From: Hungateiclostridiaceae bacterium UBA1305
GTDB lineage: Bacteria > Bacillota > Clostridia > Acetivibrionales > DTU013
Reading direction: 5' to 3'
Assembly (NCBI GenBank): GCA_002307275.1
Contig: DBTX01000059.1
Span: 29,157-66,481, forward strand
Length of the DNA stretch: 37,325 nt
Below the pieces are notes generated by a model. That model ran no database searches. It saw nothing but the letters and a program-made list of their open reading frames with translations, and was not told the DNA's origin. Made by a program: the position numbers and the translations under genes. Every line of letters begins with the position of its first letter. Positions within the stretch are counted from its first letter, which is position 1. This document shows positions 8,865 to 17,764 of the stretch, one piece after another.

Positions 8865-9960
8865 TCTGCATGATATCCTGGAAGGCTTCAGAGACCCGGC
8901 AGCCGCAAGGATGCTTGCCGACAGACTGAGAAACCTAGAAGGGGAACCTGTTTCCATCATGGAGGTATGCGGTACGCACACCATGTCCATTTTCAAATAC
9001 GGCATACGGTCTCTTCTGCCGAAGAGCATCCGGCTTGTATCCGGCCCGGGCTGTCCTGTCTGTGTGACACCTATGGCTTATATGGACGCGGCATTGCAGC
9101 TTTCAAAGCGTGAGGAGGTCATTATTGCGACCTTCGGCGATCTGATGAAGGTACCGGGAAGCTCCTCGTCACTGACTGCGGAAAAACAGAGAGGAGCAGA
9201 TATAAGAGTGGTATATTCTCCGCTTGATGCTCTTAAAATTGCTGCAGACCATACAGATAAAAAGATCGTATTCCTGTCTGTGGGCTTTGAGACCACGGCG
9301 CCGGTTTGTGCACTGACGGTTCTCAGAGCAAGGGACGAAGATCTTTCGAATTATTTCCTGCTTTCTGCGAACAAGACAATGCCGCGGGCGCTTGAACTGA
9401 TCGCAGGCGACAGAGAGGCAGGCATTGGAGGCTTTTTGTATCCTGGCAATGTCGGCGCCATAACGGGTACGGCTCTGTTTGATGAAATTACCGAAAAATT
9501 CGGTGTACCTGGTGTGGTGACCGGTTTTGAACCGCTGGACATCCTGCATGGAATTATCACACTGACCGGTTTGATCCGCAGCGGAGAGGGCCGTATTGAA
9601 AATGAATACAGAAGAGTAGTGCGGCCGGAGGGTAATCCGATTGCGTTAAGCAAGCTGAACGAAGTGTTCGAACCGTGTGACGCTATCTGGAGGGGTCTTG
9701 GCATGATTCCCATGTCCGGTCTGTCAATCCGGGAGGAATATGCTGGATTTGATGCATGGAAAGTGTTCGAATTAGTCGAGGAAGCCGGTACGGAACCTGC
9801 AGGCTGTCTGTGCCCGCAAGTGCTGACAGGAAGAGTCACACCGGATAAATGCATGCATTTTGGGAAGAAGTGTACGCCGGATTCGCCGGTGGGGGCATGT
9901 ATGGTCTCATCAGAAGGTACCTGTGCCGCATATTACAGGTTTGGCGCACAGACGTCCTGA
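8857..9960 (+). CDS. hypD: Hydrogenase formation protein HypD
   Basis: An iron-sulfur protein that, with HypC, is the scaffold for the Fe(CN)2CO moiety. Conserved motifs seen are MEVCGTHTMSIFKYG, GPGCPVCVTP, GFETTAP and GFLYPGNVGAITG, plus a cysteine-rich C-terminus (CLCPQVLTG...CMHFGKKC...C...C) for the cluster. The preferred ATG at 8857 gives a product of 367 residues. It has GAGGG at 8843-8847 nine bases upstream, whereas ATG 8848 directly abuts that site. The start overlaps the hypC stop by 8 nt, implying coupled translation. Confidence 0.95.
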   Translation: MRDLHDILEGFRDPAAARMLADRLRNLEGEPVSIMEVCGTHTMSIFKYGIRSLLPKSIRLVSGPGCPVCVTPMAYMDAALQLSKREEVIIATFGDLMKVPGSSSSLTAEKQRGADIRVVYSPLDALKIAADHTDKKIVFLSVGFETTAPVCALTVLRARDEDLSNYFLLSANKTMPRALELIAGDREAGIGGFLYPGNVGAITGTALFDEITEKFGVPGVVTGFEPLDILHGIITLTGLIRSGEGRIENEYRRVVRPEGNPIALSKLNEVFEPCDAIWRGLGMIPMSGLSIREEYAGFDAWKVFELVEEAGTEPAGCLCPQVLTGRVTPDKCMHFGKKCTPDSPVGACMVSSEGTCAAYYRFGAQTS

Positions 9961-9993
9961 TGAAAATAGTGATGCTGTCAGTTTACGAAAGTT

Positions 9994-10059
9994 ATCCGGA
10001 AAATATCCGGAAAACATCCTGAGATCATCCTGAGATCATCCGGGAAACATGCTGGTACA
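9994..10059 (+). repeat. 11-bp tandem repeat array between hypD and hypE
   Basis: Five contiguous 11-bp units start at 9994, 10005, 10016, 10027 and 10038, and a weak sixth starts at 10049. Each of the five begins ATCC; the third and fourth are identical (ATCCTGAGATC), and the others follow ATCCGGAAAAY or ATCCGGGAAAC. The spacing is close to one DNA helical turn. The array occupies most of the 127-bp gap before hypE and encodes nothing evident. Confidence 0.85.
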
Positions 10060-10087
10060 TATATAACGGAAGAAGGTAAAAATAGTT

Positions 10088-11095
10088 ATGGATAAGAGCG
10101 TTACACTGGCTCACGGCAGCGGCGGAAAACCAATGCATGAACTCATTGAGAAAATATTCGCAAAGCACCTGTCAAATGAACTGCTTAATGCAGGGGACGA
10201 CGGGGCAAGGTTTGATGTGCCTGCTGGGAAACTTGCATTTTCAACGGATTCCTATGTGATCAGTCCGTTATTTTTTAAAGGAGGCAACATAGGAAAGCTG
10301 GCCGTGTGCGGAACTGTAAACGACCTGTCAACCTCCGGTGCGATACCGAAATATATGAGCTGCGGGTTCATTATAGAAGAGGGGTTTCTGTTGGAGGAAC
10401 TGGAGGAGATCGTCGCGTCAATGGCTGAAACAGCAAGGGAAAGCGGTGTGCTTGTCGTGACCGGCGATACGAAGGTCGTGCCCAGGGGTGCCGCTGACAA
10501 GCTGTTTATCAATACTTCAGGCATAGGTCTTATTCCGGACGGCTGCGATATTTCAGGACATAATGCGAAGCCGGGCGACAAGGTTATTGTGACCGGTACG
10601 CTCGGAGATCACGGCTGTGCCATTCTACTTGAGAGAGAGCAGCTTGGCATCAAAACGAATATCAAAAGCGACTGTGCGCCGCTTGCAGGCATGATTCAGG
10701 GACTTCTTGCCGCCACAGGCGGTGTTCATGTATTGCGTGATCCTACAAGAGGCGGACTTGCCACTACGCTGAATGAAATAGCGCTGCAAAGCAATGTCGG
10801 AATTAAGCTGCTGGAGGAGAATCTGCCGGTAAAGGAAGAGACCGCCGGGATCTGCAGTATGCTGGGCATGGATCCGCTGTATATGGCTAATGAAGGCAAA
10901 ATGGTGGTCATTGTAAGCTCCGGGGAGGCAGAGTGCGCTTTGACAGCCTTGAAGGCTCATACATATGGCAAGGAAGCCTGTATTATAGGTGAGGTCACTC
11001 AAAATCAGGCAGGCAGGGTTTTCATGGAAACGATTTCAGGGGGCAGCCGTATCATGGATATGCTGCAGAGAGAGCAACTGCCGAGAATCTGTTAA
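10088..11095 (+). CDS. hypE: Hydrogenase maturation factor HypE
   Basis: An ATP-dependent dehydratase that turns the C-terminal thiocarbamate into thiocyanate, the cyanide donor for the active-site iron. The 335-residue protein starts MDKSVTLAHGSGGKPMHELI and ends PRIC; the terminal Cys is the modified residue and is present. The AIRS-type fold shows DDGARFD, FSTDSYVISPLFFKGG and the GDTKVV segment. The ribosome site AGAAGG lies before ATG 10088. It is the last hyp gene here; hypA, hypB and hydrogenase subunits are not in the window. Confidence 0.96.
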   Translation: MDKSVTLAHGSGGKPMHELIEKIFAKHLSNELLNAGDDGARFDVPAGKLAFSTDSYVISPLFFKGGNIGKLAVCGTVNDLSTSGAIPKYMSCGFIIEEGFLLEELEEIVASMAETARESGVLVVTGDTKVVPRGAADKLFINTSGIGLIPDGCDISGHNAKPGDKVIVTGTLGDHGCAILLEREQLGIKTNIKSDCAPLAGMIQGLLAATGGVHVLRDPTRGGLATTLNEIALQSNVGIKLLEENLPVKEETAGICSMLGMDPLYMANEGKMVVIVSSGEAECALTALKAHTYGKEACIIGEVTQNQAGRVFMETISGGSRIMDMLQREQLPRIC

Positions 11096-11124
11096 AACGG
11101 TAAACCATAAGGAGCATTGTGTAT

Positions 11125-11154
11125 TTGTACAAGCTGAGTCCGGACTGGTAGTAT
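11125..11154 (+). promoter_or_regulatory. Candidate promoter with dyad in the spacer, upstream of the export operon
   Basis: TTGTAC (11125-11130) and TAGTAT (11149-11154) are separated by 18 bases. Inside the spacer is the perfect 10-bp palindrome AGTCCGGACT (11137-11146). A dyad between long-spaced -35 and -10 boxes is how MerR-type activators bind, but no such regulator is encoded nearby. The match is by eye only. Confidence 0.35.
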
Positions 11155-11174
11155 AAGGTTTGAGGATATATTTT

Positions 11175-11216
11175 ATGAATATGGAAAGTTTCGTAAAAAA
11201 AGTTTTGTATAAATAA
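11175..11216 (+). CDS. Possible 13-codon leader peptide ahead of the export operon
   Basis: ATG 11175 opens a 13-codon frame (MNMESFVKKVLYK) with GAGGA at 11162-11166, 8 bases upstream. It lies between the candidate promoter and the ATPase gene. Its length allows chance occurrence. If real, it could be a regulatory leader of the export operon. I give it low confidence. Confidence 0.2.
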   Translation: MNMESFVKKVLYK

Positions 11217-11314
11217 GACAAAATTAGTTTTCACACGTATAAAATCATGAGTTTTTTTAAGCTGTAAATTACACAGTGATTGGTTTTGTTTTTATCAAAA
11301 AAGGTGGTAATGTG

Positions 11315-12049
11315 ATGATAATTAGGATGGAGAATCTCGGGAAAATCTATAGCACCGGAAAGATTGAAGTCGAAGCATTAAAAAATGTCAACCTGAGTAT
11401 CAGCAAGGGTGAATTCGTATCCATCATGGGTCCATCGGGCTCGGGAAAATCCACGCTTATGAACATTATAGGCTGTCTTGACAGATCGACAAGCGGTTAT
11501 TATGAACTTGACGGTGTGAATATTTCCAGTATGGATGACATTGAGCTGGCTAAAATCAGAAATATCAAGATTGGCTTTGTTTTCCAATCGTTCAATCTGC
11601 TTCCGAGGATTACGGCGCTGCAGAATATAGAGCTTCCGATGATTTATGCGGGGCATGGAAAAAAGGAGCGCAGGAAAAGAGCGTTGGAGGCACTGGAAAG
11701 AGTAGGCCTGGTTGAAAGAATGGATCACAGGCCGAATGAGCTTTCAGGCGGACAGAAGCAGAGAATTGCAATCGCCCGCTCACTTGTGAACAATCCTGCA
11801 ATCATACTTGCAGATGAACCTACAGGTAACCTTGATACAGCATCAGGTGAGGATATTATGGCTGTTTTCCAGGAACTGAACAGGGAAGGGGTTACCATTG
11901 TACTTGTCACACATGAACCTGATATCGCAGAGCATACCAAAAGGGTCGTCAAATTCCGTGATGGATTGCTTACAACAGATGAAACAGTAAGGCATCCGAT
12001 CGATGCAAGGGATCTTATAAGGGAGCGGAAAGCCAAAGAAGCTGTATAA
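11315..12049 (+). CDS. ABC transporter ATP-binding protein (MacB/LolD type)
   Basis: ATPase of a tripartite-style export system acting with the adaptor at 12929 and the permease at 14261. It shows Walker A GPSGSGKST at residues 39-47, the Q-loop region VFQSFNLLPR, signature LSGGQKQR, Walker B IILADEPTGNLD and switch His in LVTHEP. Its 244 residues are normal for the family. ATG 11315 is chosen over a longer frame from 11276 because AAGGTGG (11301-11307) sits 7 bases upstream. Substrate cannot be read from sequence; such systems export antibiotics, peptides or lipids. Confidence 0.93.
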   Translation: MIIRMENLGKIYSTGKIEVEALKNVNLSISKGEFVSIMGPSGSGKSTLMNIIGCLDRSTSGYYELDGVNISSMDDIELAKIRNIKIGFVFQSFNLLPRITALQNIELPMIYAGHGKKERRKRALEALERVGLVERMDHRPNELSGGQKQRIAIARSLVNNPAIILADEPTGNLDTASGEDIMAVFQELNREGVTIVLVTHEPDIAEHTKRVVKFRDGLLTTDETVRHPIDARDLIRERKAKEAV

Positions 12050-12076
12050 TAGGCTTTTATGATCCATATGGTTGGA

Positions 12077-12101
12077 ACAATTGCAGGTTTGAAGCAATTG
12101 T
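12077..12101 (+). other. Hairpin between the ATPase and Yip1 genes
   Basis: Perfect 8-bp arms ACAATTGC (12077-12084) and GCAATTGT (12094-12101) flank a 9-base loop. There is no T-run after it, so an mRNA-processing or stability structure within the operon is more likely than a terminator. Confidence 0.4.
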
Positions 12102-12131
12102 GAATAAATATTTTGGAAAGAGGATGAGAGT

Positions 12132-12881
12132 ATGTCAGAAATTCAAGTGAGCCGAATTAATGAAGAAATGCCGAGTGAACAGCCAAGTTTCCTAAAAAGG
12201 ATACTATGGGTGTTTACTTCTCCAGGAAAATTGATGGCAAGTCTGGCTGAAAAGCCCCGTGTATTGTTTGCGTTGATTTTATCCGCTATATCCATGGATG
12301 CCCTATACCTTCTCAGAATGCCGCTTTACACAGATATGCTGCGTACTCAGGCACTGGCACAGGCTGGCTTGACCAAATCATTGTCGGGGCAGGTGATTAC
12401 TCCTGCGATGATTGAACAAACTCTGCCCATGAACGCTAAATTAGGAATTATTGCTGCTCCGTTTACAATGCTTTTTATGTGGCTTTTCATAACGCTAGTA
12501 TTTTTTGCAATATTGAAAATAATGGGCGGCGAGGGCAAATTCAAAGCCTATATGTCAGTAACGGGTTATGCTTATGTAATATCTTCCGCATATATTTTAT
12601 TAATACTGATAGTTTCTTTTTTTACAGGAAGTCTTCTTGTAAATCCTTCTCTGACAAGCCTTGCCACATTGGTATCTCCTGACTCGGTGGGAACTGTTGT
12701 TTACAGCTTGCTAAAAGGTATGGACATATTTTCCATATGGTATTATGTAGTAATTGCAATAGGATTGGCTGTCGTAAGTAAGCTGAAGAAGAGAAATGTT
12801 TATATAGCAGTTGGCGTAGTATTCCTTATTGGATTAATTATAAGTGTGGCAGGGGCATCCGTTATGCAAAGCCTCGTTTAA
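12132..12881 (+). CDS. Yip1-domain integral membrane protein
   Basis: A 249-residue membrane protein with a charged N-terminus (about 1-45) and about five hydrophobic segments. The opening FLKRILWVFTSPGKLMASLAEKPRV and the membrane pattern with NAKLGIIAAPFTMLFMWL fit the YIP1 family, whose bacterial members have no settled role. It lies between the ATPase and adaptor genes on the same strand with a good ribosome site, so it is probably a subunit or accessory of the exporter (inference from context). The family call is by pattern recognition, less sure than its neighbours. Confidence 0.7.
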   Translation: MSEIQVSRINEEMPSEQPSFLKRILWVFTSPGKLMASLAEKPRVLFALILSAISMDALYLLRMPLYTDMLRTQALAQAGLTKSLSGQVITPAMIEQTLPMNAKLGIIAAPFTMLFMWLFITLVFFAILKIMGGEGKFKAYMSVTGYAYVISSAYILLILIVSFFTGSLLVNPSLTSLATLVSPDSVGTVVYSLLKGMDIFSIWYYVVIAIGLAVVSKLKKRNVYIAVGVVFLIGLIISVAGASVMQSLV

Positions 12882-12928
12882 TTGAGATATAGAATAACCT
12901 TGAATTGCAGACATTTGGAGGATGAAAA

Positions 12929-14215
12929 ATGAATAAAAAGGTAATTATCGGACTTGCAGTTGCTGTGGTTACAGTAGGATTTGCAGCGATCGGAATCACA
13001 AAGGCAACAGGATCTTCCACCGCTTTTGGCGGTGGAAGCGCAGTTATAGTCAAAACAGCTAAGATTGAAAAAGGTGATATTTCGTCATACATATCATCCG
13101 ATGGCAAGATTGAAGAGGTTGATAAAGAGGAAATCTATTTCGATACTCCACTCAAAGTGAGCAAAGTGCTTGTAGTTGAGGGGCAAAAGGTTTCCAAGGG
13201 CCAGCAGCTGTTCGAAGTAAACCTGGACGACTTGAATTCCCAGCTTGAAACACTGAAGCTCAACAGAACAGCTCAGCAAACTTCAGTTGATTCAAAGGCA
13301 CTGGATGTGGAAGTTGAGAGGGCTTCAAACAACCTGAAGGCGGCGGAACGCAGTTATAATGATTCAAAAAAGACCTATGAGGACAATAAAGCCTTATACG
13401 CGGCGGGCGCTATTTCCAAAGCTGATCTTGATATGTCTGAAAAGGCCTTTACAGAGGCGGACTCAGGTATGAACGGCTTGCAGAATGCTAAATTATCTTA
13501 CAATACTGCCGTAGAGAGCAGAAATAACTCAAAAAGCTCAGGCGTAGACAATTTGAAAGTAATGGATATTCAGATATCCGATCTGGAAAAGAAGATAAAT
13601 ACAATAAAAAATGATTGCTCCAGCCCGATCGACGGTGTCGTGGCAAGTCTTGGCGTGCAGGAGGATGCATTTACGAGCAGTGTGCAGCCGGCCTACAGGA
13701 TCATCAACCCGGATAAGCTGCAGATCAGAGCCAAGGTCAAGGAATTTGACATCAAAGGTGTTGCAGCAGGTCAGGAAGTCAGGATTACCGGTGATGCGAT
13801 CGACAAAAGCAGGGAAGTTAACGGTACTGTGAAAAGTATATCTCCTGTAGCCGTCGTAAATACGACTTCGAGTGGAAACGAAACAGTCGTGGAAGTGCTG
13901 ATAACCGTAAATGATGCAGGTGATATTCTGAAACCCGGCCTGAATGTGACATGTGAGATATCCACCGTCAATAGGAAGGATGCTTTACTGGCACCCATGG
14001 AAGCCATAACTCCTGACAAGGACGACAATAATATGGTCTTTGTGGTTGATGAGAAAACCATGACAATGATGCAGAAGAAAGTAACTGTCGGATTGAACTC
14101 CGATATGAATGTTGAAATACTGGAAGGCCTGAAGGAAGGTGACCTCGTGGTAATCGACCCTCAGCCGGCATACAAGGACGGTTCCCGGGTGAAATTGTCC
14201 GAATCCGGTAAATAA
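12929..14215 (+). CDS. Efflux adaptor (membrane fusion protein, HlyD/MacA type)
   Basis: A 428-residue adaptor bridging the permease and the outside. It has one N-terminal membrane anchor (VIIGLAVAVVTVGFAAIGI, about 4-22). The first half of a lipoyl-like domain follows (ISSYISSDGKIEEV...VLVVEGQKVSKGQQLFEV). A helical coiled hairpin spans about 95-220, rich in Lys, Glu, Asn and Ala. The second lipoyl half is CSSPIDGVVASLGVQEDAF, and beta-barrel domains continue to the end. GGAGG precedes the ATG. In a Gram-positive, such adaptors project into the wall space. The substrate is unknown. Confidence 0.9.
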   Translation: MNKKVIIGLAVAVVTVGFAAIGITKATGSSTAFGGGSAVIVKTAKIEKGDISSYISSDGKIEEVDKEEIYFDTPLKVSKVLVVEGQKVSKGQQLFEVNLDDLNSQLETLKLNRTAQQTSVDSKALDVEVERASNNLKAAERSYNDSKKTYEDNKALYAAGAISKADLDMSEKAFTEADSGMNGLQNAKLSYNTAVESRNNSKSSGVDNLKVMDIQISDLEKKINTIKNDCSSPIDGVVASLGVQEDAFTSSVQPAYRIINPDKLQIRAKVKEFDIKGVAAGQEVRITGDAIDKSREVNGTVKSISPVAVVNTTSSGNETVVEVLITVNDAGDILKPGLNVTCEISTVNRKDALLAPMEAITPDKDDNNMVFVVDEKTMTMMQKKVTVGLNSDMNVEILEGLKEGDLVVIDPQPAYKDGSRVKLSESGK

Positions 14216-14260
14216 TTGTTCGCGGCAGAGAAAATGGCTTAAAGAATAGAGGTTGATCTG

Positions 14261-15475
14261 ATGAACTTTTCCGAAAGCTTCAAACAGGCTTTTGACAGCC
14301 TGAAAGCAAACAAGCTTCGATCGATACTGACAATGATTGGTATCGTAATGGGCGTATTCTCAGTCATAACCATTATGGCTCTGGGAAGTGCGGCTCAAGC
14401 TTACATGAACAGCCAGTTTGAAAAAATAGGCGCCAATATCATAACAATTACATATAAAAATATGAATGTTGACAAAAAAGACTGGCTACGGTTAGAAGAT
14501 ATGGAAGAAACAAAAAAGATTGCGCCGGAAATCAAGAATATCGCTACATATCTGCAAAGGAGTGGCAACCTTCGAATAGATACCAAGACAAAAGATGCAT
14601 TAATCTTTGGCGTTTCTTCTCAATACAGAAGCTTTGAACTGATAGAGATGGCAGAAGGAAGATTTGTTAATGAGTTTGACATTTCTGCACAAACAAAGGT
14701 GGTTATTGTAAATGAGTCCTTTGTAAAAAAATATTTTAAAGCGGGTCAGAAAGTTGTTGGAGAGAAGATTTCACTGAAGATTCCATCCGGAAGTTCGGTT
14801 GACTTAAAAATTATTGGCGTGATAAAAAGCGGTGATGATTTATTCGGAAGCATGTATAGCAGCGATCTGATACCTGTTTTCGTTTATATGCCTATTACCA
14901 CTGTCCAGTCCTTATACCCCAATAGTGACAAACTTGAGAGAATTATGGTGTCCCTTGTGGATAAGAATAAACTGCAGGATGTGGGCAAAAGGATCGTAAA
15001 GGGATTGGAAATGAAGCATGGCAGCAGTGATGTATACATGGCTCAGAATTCTGCCGATATGCAAAAGGCATTTTCAGATGTATTGGGGGTCATCTCCTCG
15101 GTACTGCTTGTTATAGCCATTATCACGCTGCTTGTCGGCGGCATAGGTATTGTTAACATACTCCTGGTTTCCGTCACGGAAAGGATACGTGAAATCGGCA
15201 TCCGAAAGGCTCTTGGCGCACAGAAGAAGGACATCATCCTGCAATTTATAACAGAGTCTATTATCATGACCGGGTTAAGTGGGCTTTTAGGAATAGCACT
15301 TGGTATTATCGCCGGAGGTATTATATCTGCGCTGATAAAGATTCCGCCAATTGTGGATGTGAAGGTCATTACCATGGCCTTCCTCGGATCAGTTGCACTG
15401 GGCTTGATTTTTGGAGTGTATCCGGCCAAGCGAGCGGCGGATCTGGATCCGATAGAATCGTTGAGGTACGAATAA
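14261..15475 (+). CDS. MacB-family ABC transporter permease
   Basis: A 404-residue permease with the MacB/FtsX layout. One N-terminal membrane helix (LRSILTMIGIVMGVFSVITIMALG, about 19-42) is followed by a MacB_PCD extracellular domain (about 47-260). Three C-terminal helices contain VLLVIAIITLLVGGIGIVNILLVSVTERIREIGIRKALGA, the FtsX-domain hallmark. It ends with ...ADLDPIESLRYE. It shares strand and spacing with the ATPase and adaptor and is followed by a strong terminator, so it closes the operon. Confidence 0.93.
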   Translation: MNFSESFKQAFDSLKANKLRSILTMIGIVMGVFSVITIMALGSAAQAYMNSQFEKIGANIITITYKNMNVDKKDWLRLEDMEETKKIAPEIKNIATYLQRSGNLRIDTKTKDALIFGVSSQYRSFELIEMAEGRFVNEFDISAQTKVVIVNESFVKKYFKAGQKVVGEKISLKIPSGSSVDLKIIGVIKSGDDLFGSMYSSDLIPVFVYMPITTVQSLYPNSDKLERIMVSLVDKNKLQDVGKRIVKGLEMKHGSSDVYMAQNSADMQKAFSDVLGVISSVLLVIAIITLLVGGIGIVNILLVSVTERIREIGIRKALGAQKKDIILQFITESIIMTGLSGLLGIALGIIAGGIISALIKIPPIVDVKVITMAFLGSVALGLIFGVYPAKRAADLDPIESLRYE

Positions 15476-15542
15476 TTATTGGGATATAAATAATTATTTG
15501 AATAGAATTGGGGATAAAAAAATATTACAGGAAATTGTAAAG

Positions 15543-15565
15543 GCTGTCCGAATGGGCAGCTTTTT
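15543..15565 (+). terminator. Intrinsic terminator after the export operon
   Basis: Stem GCTGTCC (15543-15549) and GGGCAGC (15554-15560) with a GAAT loop and one G-U pair, immediately followed by TTTTT (15561-15565). This is the cleanest intrinsic terminator in the window. Confidence 0.85.
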
Positions 15566-15686
15566 CGCATAAGGTGATGTGTTGATGGATATGCACAGGT
15601 TGCAGCTCTTCTGCCATATAATACACGGATGAATTCGCTGTATGGCGTCGGTTATTTCCTGCCGTGCAGTTAAAGGTGATTGACGG

Positions 15687-17138
15687 GTGAGAATCAACCA
15701 GAACAGAACTCCGTTATTTGATGCGGTAAGAAAATATATCGATGATGATGTCGTACCGTTCCATGTTCCCGGGCACAAGCAGGGGAGAGGTCTTCGGGAG
15801 TTAACTGATTACATTGGGGAAATGACGCTCAGGATGGATGTAAATGGCATGGAGGATCTGGACTATGCAAACAATCCAACGGGTGTCATTATGGAAGCCC
15901 AGAAGCTTATGGCACACGCCTTTGGAGCAGATCACTCCTATTTTCTCGTAAACGGCACTACTTCCGGCGTACAGACAATGATTCTAAGCGCCTGTGAACC
16001 GGGCAGCAGGATAATCATACCCAGGAATGCCCATAAATCTACTATAGGAGGCATTATACTCAGTGGTGCGATGCCAGTGTACATACAGCCGGAAATCAAT
16101 GCAGAGCTTGGCATCGCAATGGGCGTTTCAGTGGACAACGTTAAAAAAGCGATCAAACAAAATCCCCACGCAAAAGCCGTATTTGTGATAAATCCTACTT
16201 ATTACGGGATGACTTCAGATCTCAAATCAATTGTAAGAGTGGCGCATATGCATGGTATGGCGGTTCTGGCTGATGAAGCCCATGGAGCACATATGTCATT
16301 CCATGATGATTTTCCGCTTACGGCGATGGAAGTCGGAGCCGATATGAGCGCAGCGAGCATACACAAGACCGGTGGGTCGTTAACACAAAGCTCTGTGCTT
16401 CTTTCACGCGGAGGTTTAATAACTCAGGACAGGATAAAGCAGTCTCTGGGACTTACTTTTACATCCAGCGCCTCTTACCTGTTGATGTGCTCTCTTGATA
16501 TCGCCAGAAAGCAGCTTGCAGTGAACGGCGAGGAACTTCTGGAGGAGACCCTGGGTATTGCTCGATGGGCAAGGAATGAAATCAATGCAATGGACGGACT
16601 TTATGCTTTTGGCCGGGAACTGATCGGAAAAGACGGCTGTGCGGATTTTGACGAGACAAAGCTTGGAATAAACATAAAAAGGTTGGGTTACACCGGCTAT
16701 CAGGTTGAAGCGATGTTGAGGGAGAGATTTAACATACAAGTTGAGATGTCCGACTTTCATAATATTCTTGCAATCATATCGCTTGGTGACAGGAGGGAGG
16801 ATGCGGCTGCTCTTGTAAGCGCTTTGAAGGAACTATCCCTGGTCAGTAATATGGATACGCCGGCTAATGTGGTGTCAATGCCTGACAGTCTCGAGATGAT
16901 CATATCGCCGAGAGATGCTTTTTACAATGCGAAGAAATCCGTCAGGCTTGGGGATGCAGCCGGAGAGATAGCCGGAGAGATGGTAATGGCATACCCGCCT
17001 GGTATTCCGGTCATTTGCCTGGGTGAAAGGATTACTTCCGACATGGTTGACTACATAAAACTGCTGAAGGAACAGCGATGCCAGCTGCAGGGAACATCAG
17101 ACCCGAAGGTGGATTATATCAGGGTGCTGGGAAGCTAA
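15687..17138 (+). CDS. Orn/Lys/Arg decarboxylase family PLP enzyme
   Basis: A 483-residue PLP-dependent decarboxylase of the group that includes Bacillus YaaO and SpeA, probably making cadaverine, putrescine or agmatine; the substrate cannot be read from sequence. It opens with the family pattern TPLFDAVRKYIDDDVVPFHVPGHKQGRG. The PLP site is ASIHKTGGSLTQSSVLL with the Schiff-base Lys at residue 227, preceded by LADEAHGAHMSFH. The C-terminal domain holds VMAYPPGIPVICLGE. The start is GTG 15687 with AAAGGTG upstream. The 211-bp gap before it holds the exporter terminator and no other gene I can support. Confidence 0.92.
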   Translation: MRINQNRTPLFDAVRKYIDDDVVPFHVPGHKQGRGLRELTDYIGEMTLRMDVNGMEDLDYANNPTGVIMEAQKLMAHAFGADHSYFLVNGTTSGVQTMILSACEPGSRIIIPRNAHKSTIGGIILSGAMPVYIQPEINAELGIAMGVSVDNVKKAIKQNPHAKAVFVINPTYYGMTSDLKSIVRVAHMHGMAVLADEAHGAHMSFHDDFPLTAMEVGADMSAASIHKTGGSLTQSSVLLSRGGLITQDRIKQSLGLTFTSSASYLLMCSLDIARKQLAVNGEELLEETLGIARWARNEINAMDGLYAFGRELIGKDGCADFDETKLGINIKRLGYTGYQVEAMLRERFNIQVEMSDFHNILAIISLGDRREDAAALVSALKELSLVSNMDTPANVVSMPDSLEMIISPRDAFYNAKKSVRLGDAAGEIAGEMVMAYPPGIPVICLGERITSDMVDYIKLLKEQRCQLQGTSDPKVDYIRVLGS

Positions 17139-17212
17139 GTGAGCATGTCCTATATGGTGATCAAAGGGGATGTTCTGCACTGAAATCGATTTAACGGAGC
17201 GTCCCTTATCAA

Positions 17213-17626
17213 TTATACAATTAATATAATGCCTGCAATCACCAGTCCTGCTCCAACCAGTCTCATCATATTGATCTGCTCTCCCAGGAACAATACGGCG
17301 CACAAAATTGTTATCAGCGGAGAACTGGACATTATTATGGTCACAAGTGACACATCACCCTTTTTCAACGCAGCATAGTACGCCAGATCTCCAACCAGTG
17401 TTGCAAGAAGCGCCTCAATGCCTATAAGCCACCAGGCGCTGGCTGGTATTGCGCTGACCTTGGAGAAGCTGCCGCTGATGATCACCCAGCCTGAAACCAC
17501 GCTGGCTGCGAATATTGTGCGAAGAACAAGTCCCGCCACGGGATCGATGCTTTTCAGCGCAACCTTGGCAAAAACCGGTGCAATGCCCCAACAGACCATT
17601 CCGAACAATGAAAGAAACACAACCAT
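17213..17626 (-). CDS. EamA-family membrane protein (single EamA domain)
   Basis: A small drug/metabolite-transporter-superfamily protein of about 137 residues with roughly five hydrophobic segments and one EamA domain (MVCWGIAPVFAKVALK...LGEQINMMRLVGAGLVIAGI). One-domain members usually work as dimers. The start at 17626 is preferred, with GGAGG ten bases upstream. An in-frame ATG at 17656 would add ten residues (MVKKTGGGKN) and has a weaker ribosome site. It is convergent with the decarboxylase and divergent from the VanW gene. The transported substrate is unknown. Confidence 0.85.
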   Translation of the reverse strand: MVVFLSLFGMVCWGIAPVFAKVALKSIDPVAGLVLRTIFAASVVSGWVIISGSFSKVSAIPASAWWLIGIEALLATLVGDLAYYAALKKGDVSLVTIIMSSSPLITILCAVLFLGEQINMMRLVGAGLVIAGIILIV

Positions 17627-17764
17627 ATTTTTGCCGCCTCCGGTTTTTTTTACCATTTTTTCCTACCTGAACCCTTTCAATGAGACAATATGAATCGGAG
17701 ACCTTTTTTAGTACTGGAATAAATTTTGCAGTGTATTTTTATTTACCACGCAGATAATATTTGC

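Noticed and set aside
15585..15632. 15-codon ORF (MDMHRLQLFCHIIHG) upstream of the decarboxylase
   Set aside because: AAGGTG lies at a fair distance, but the length is easily reached by chance and nothing else supports it.
17139..17212. Terminator between the decarboxylase and EamA genes
   Set aside because: The only pairing (AAGGG with CCCTT across about 28 bases) is weak and has no T-run.
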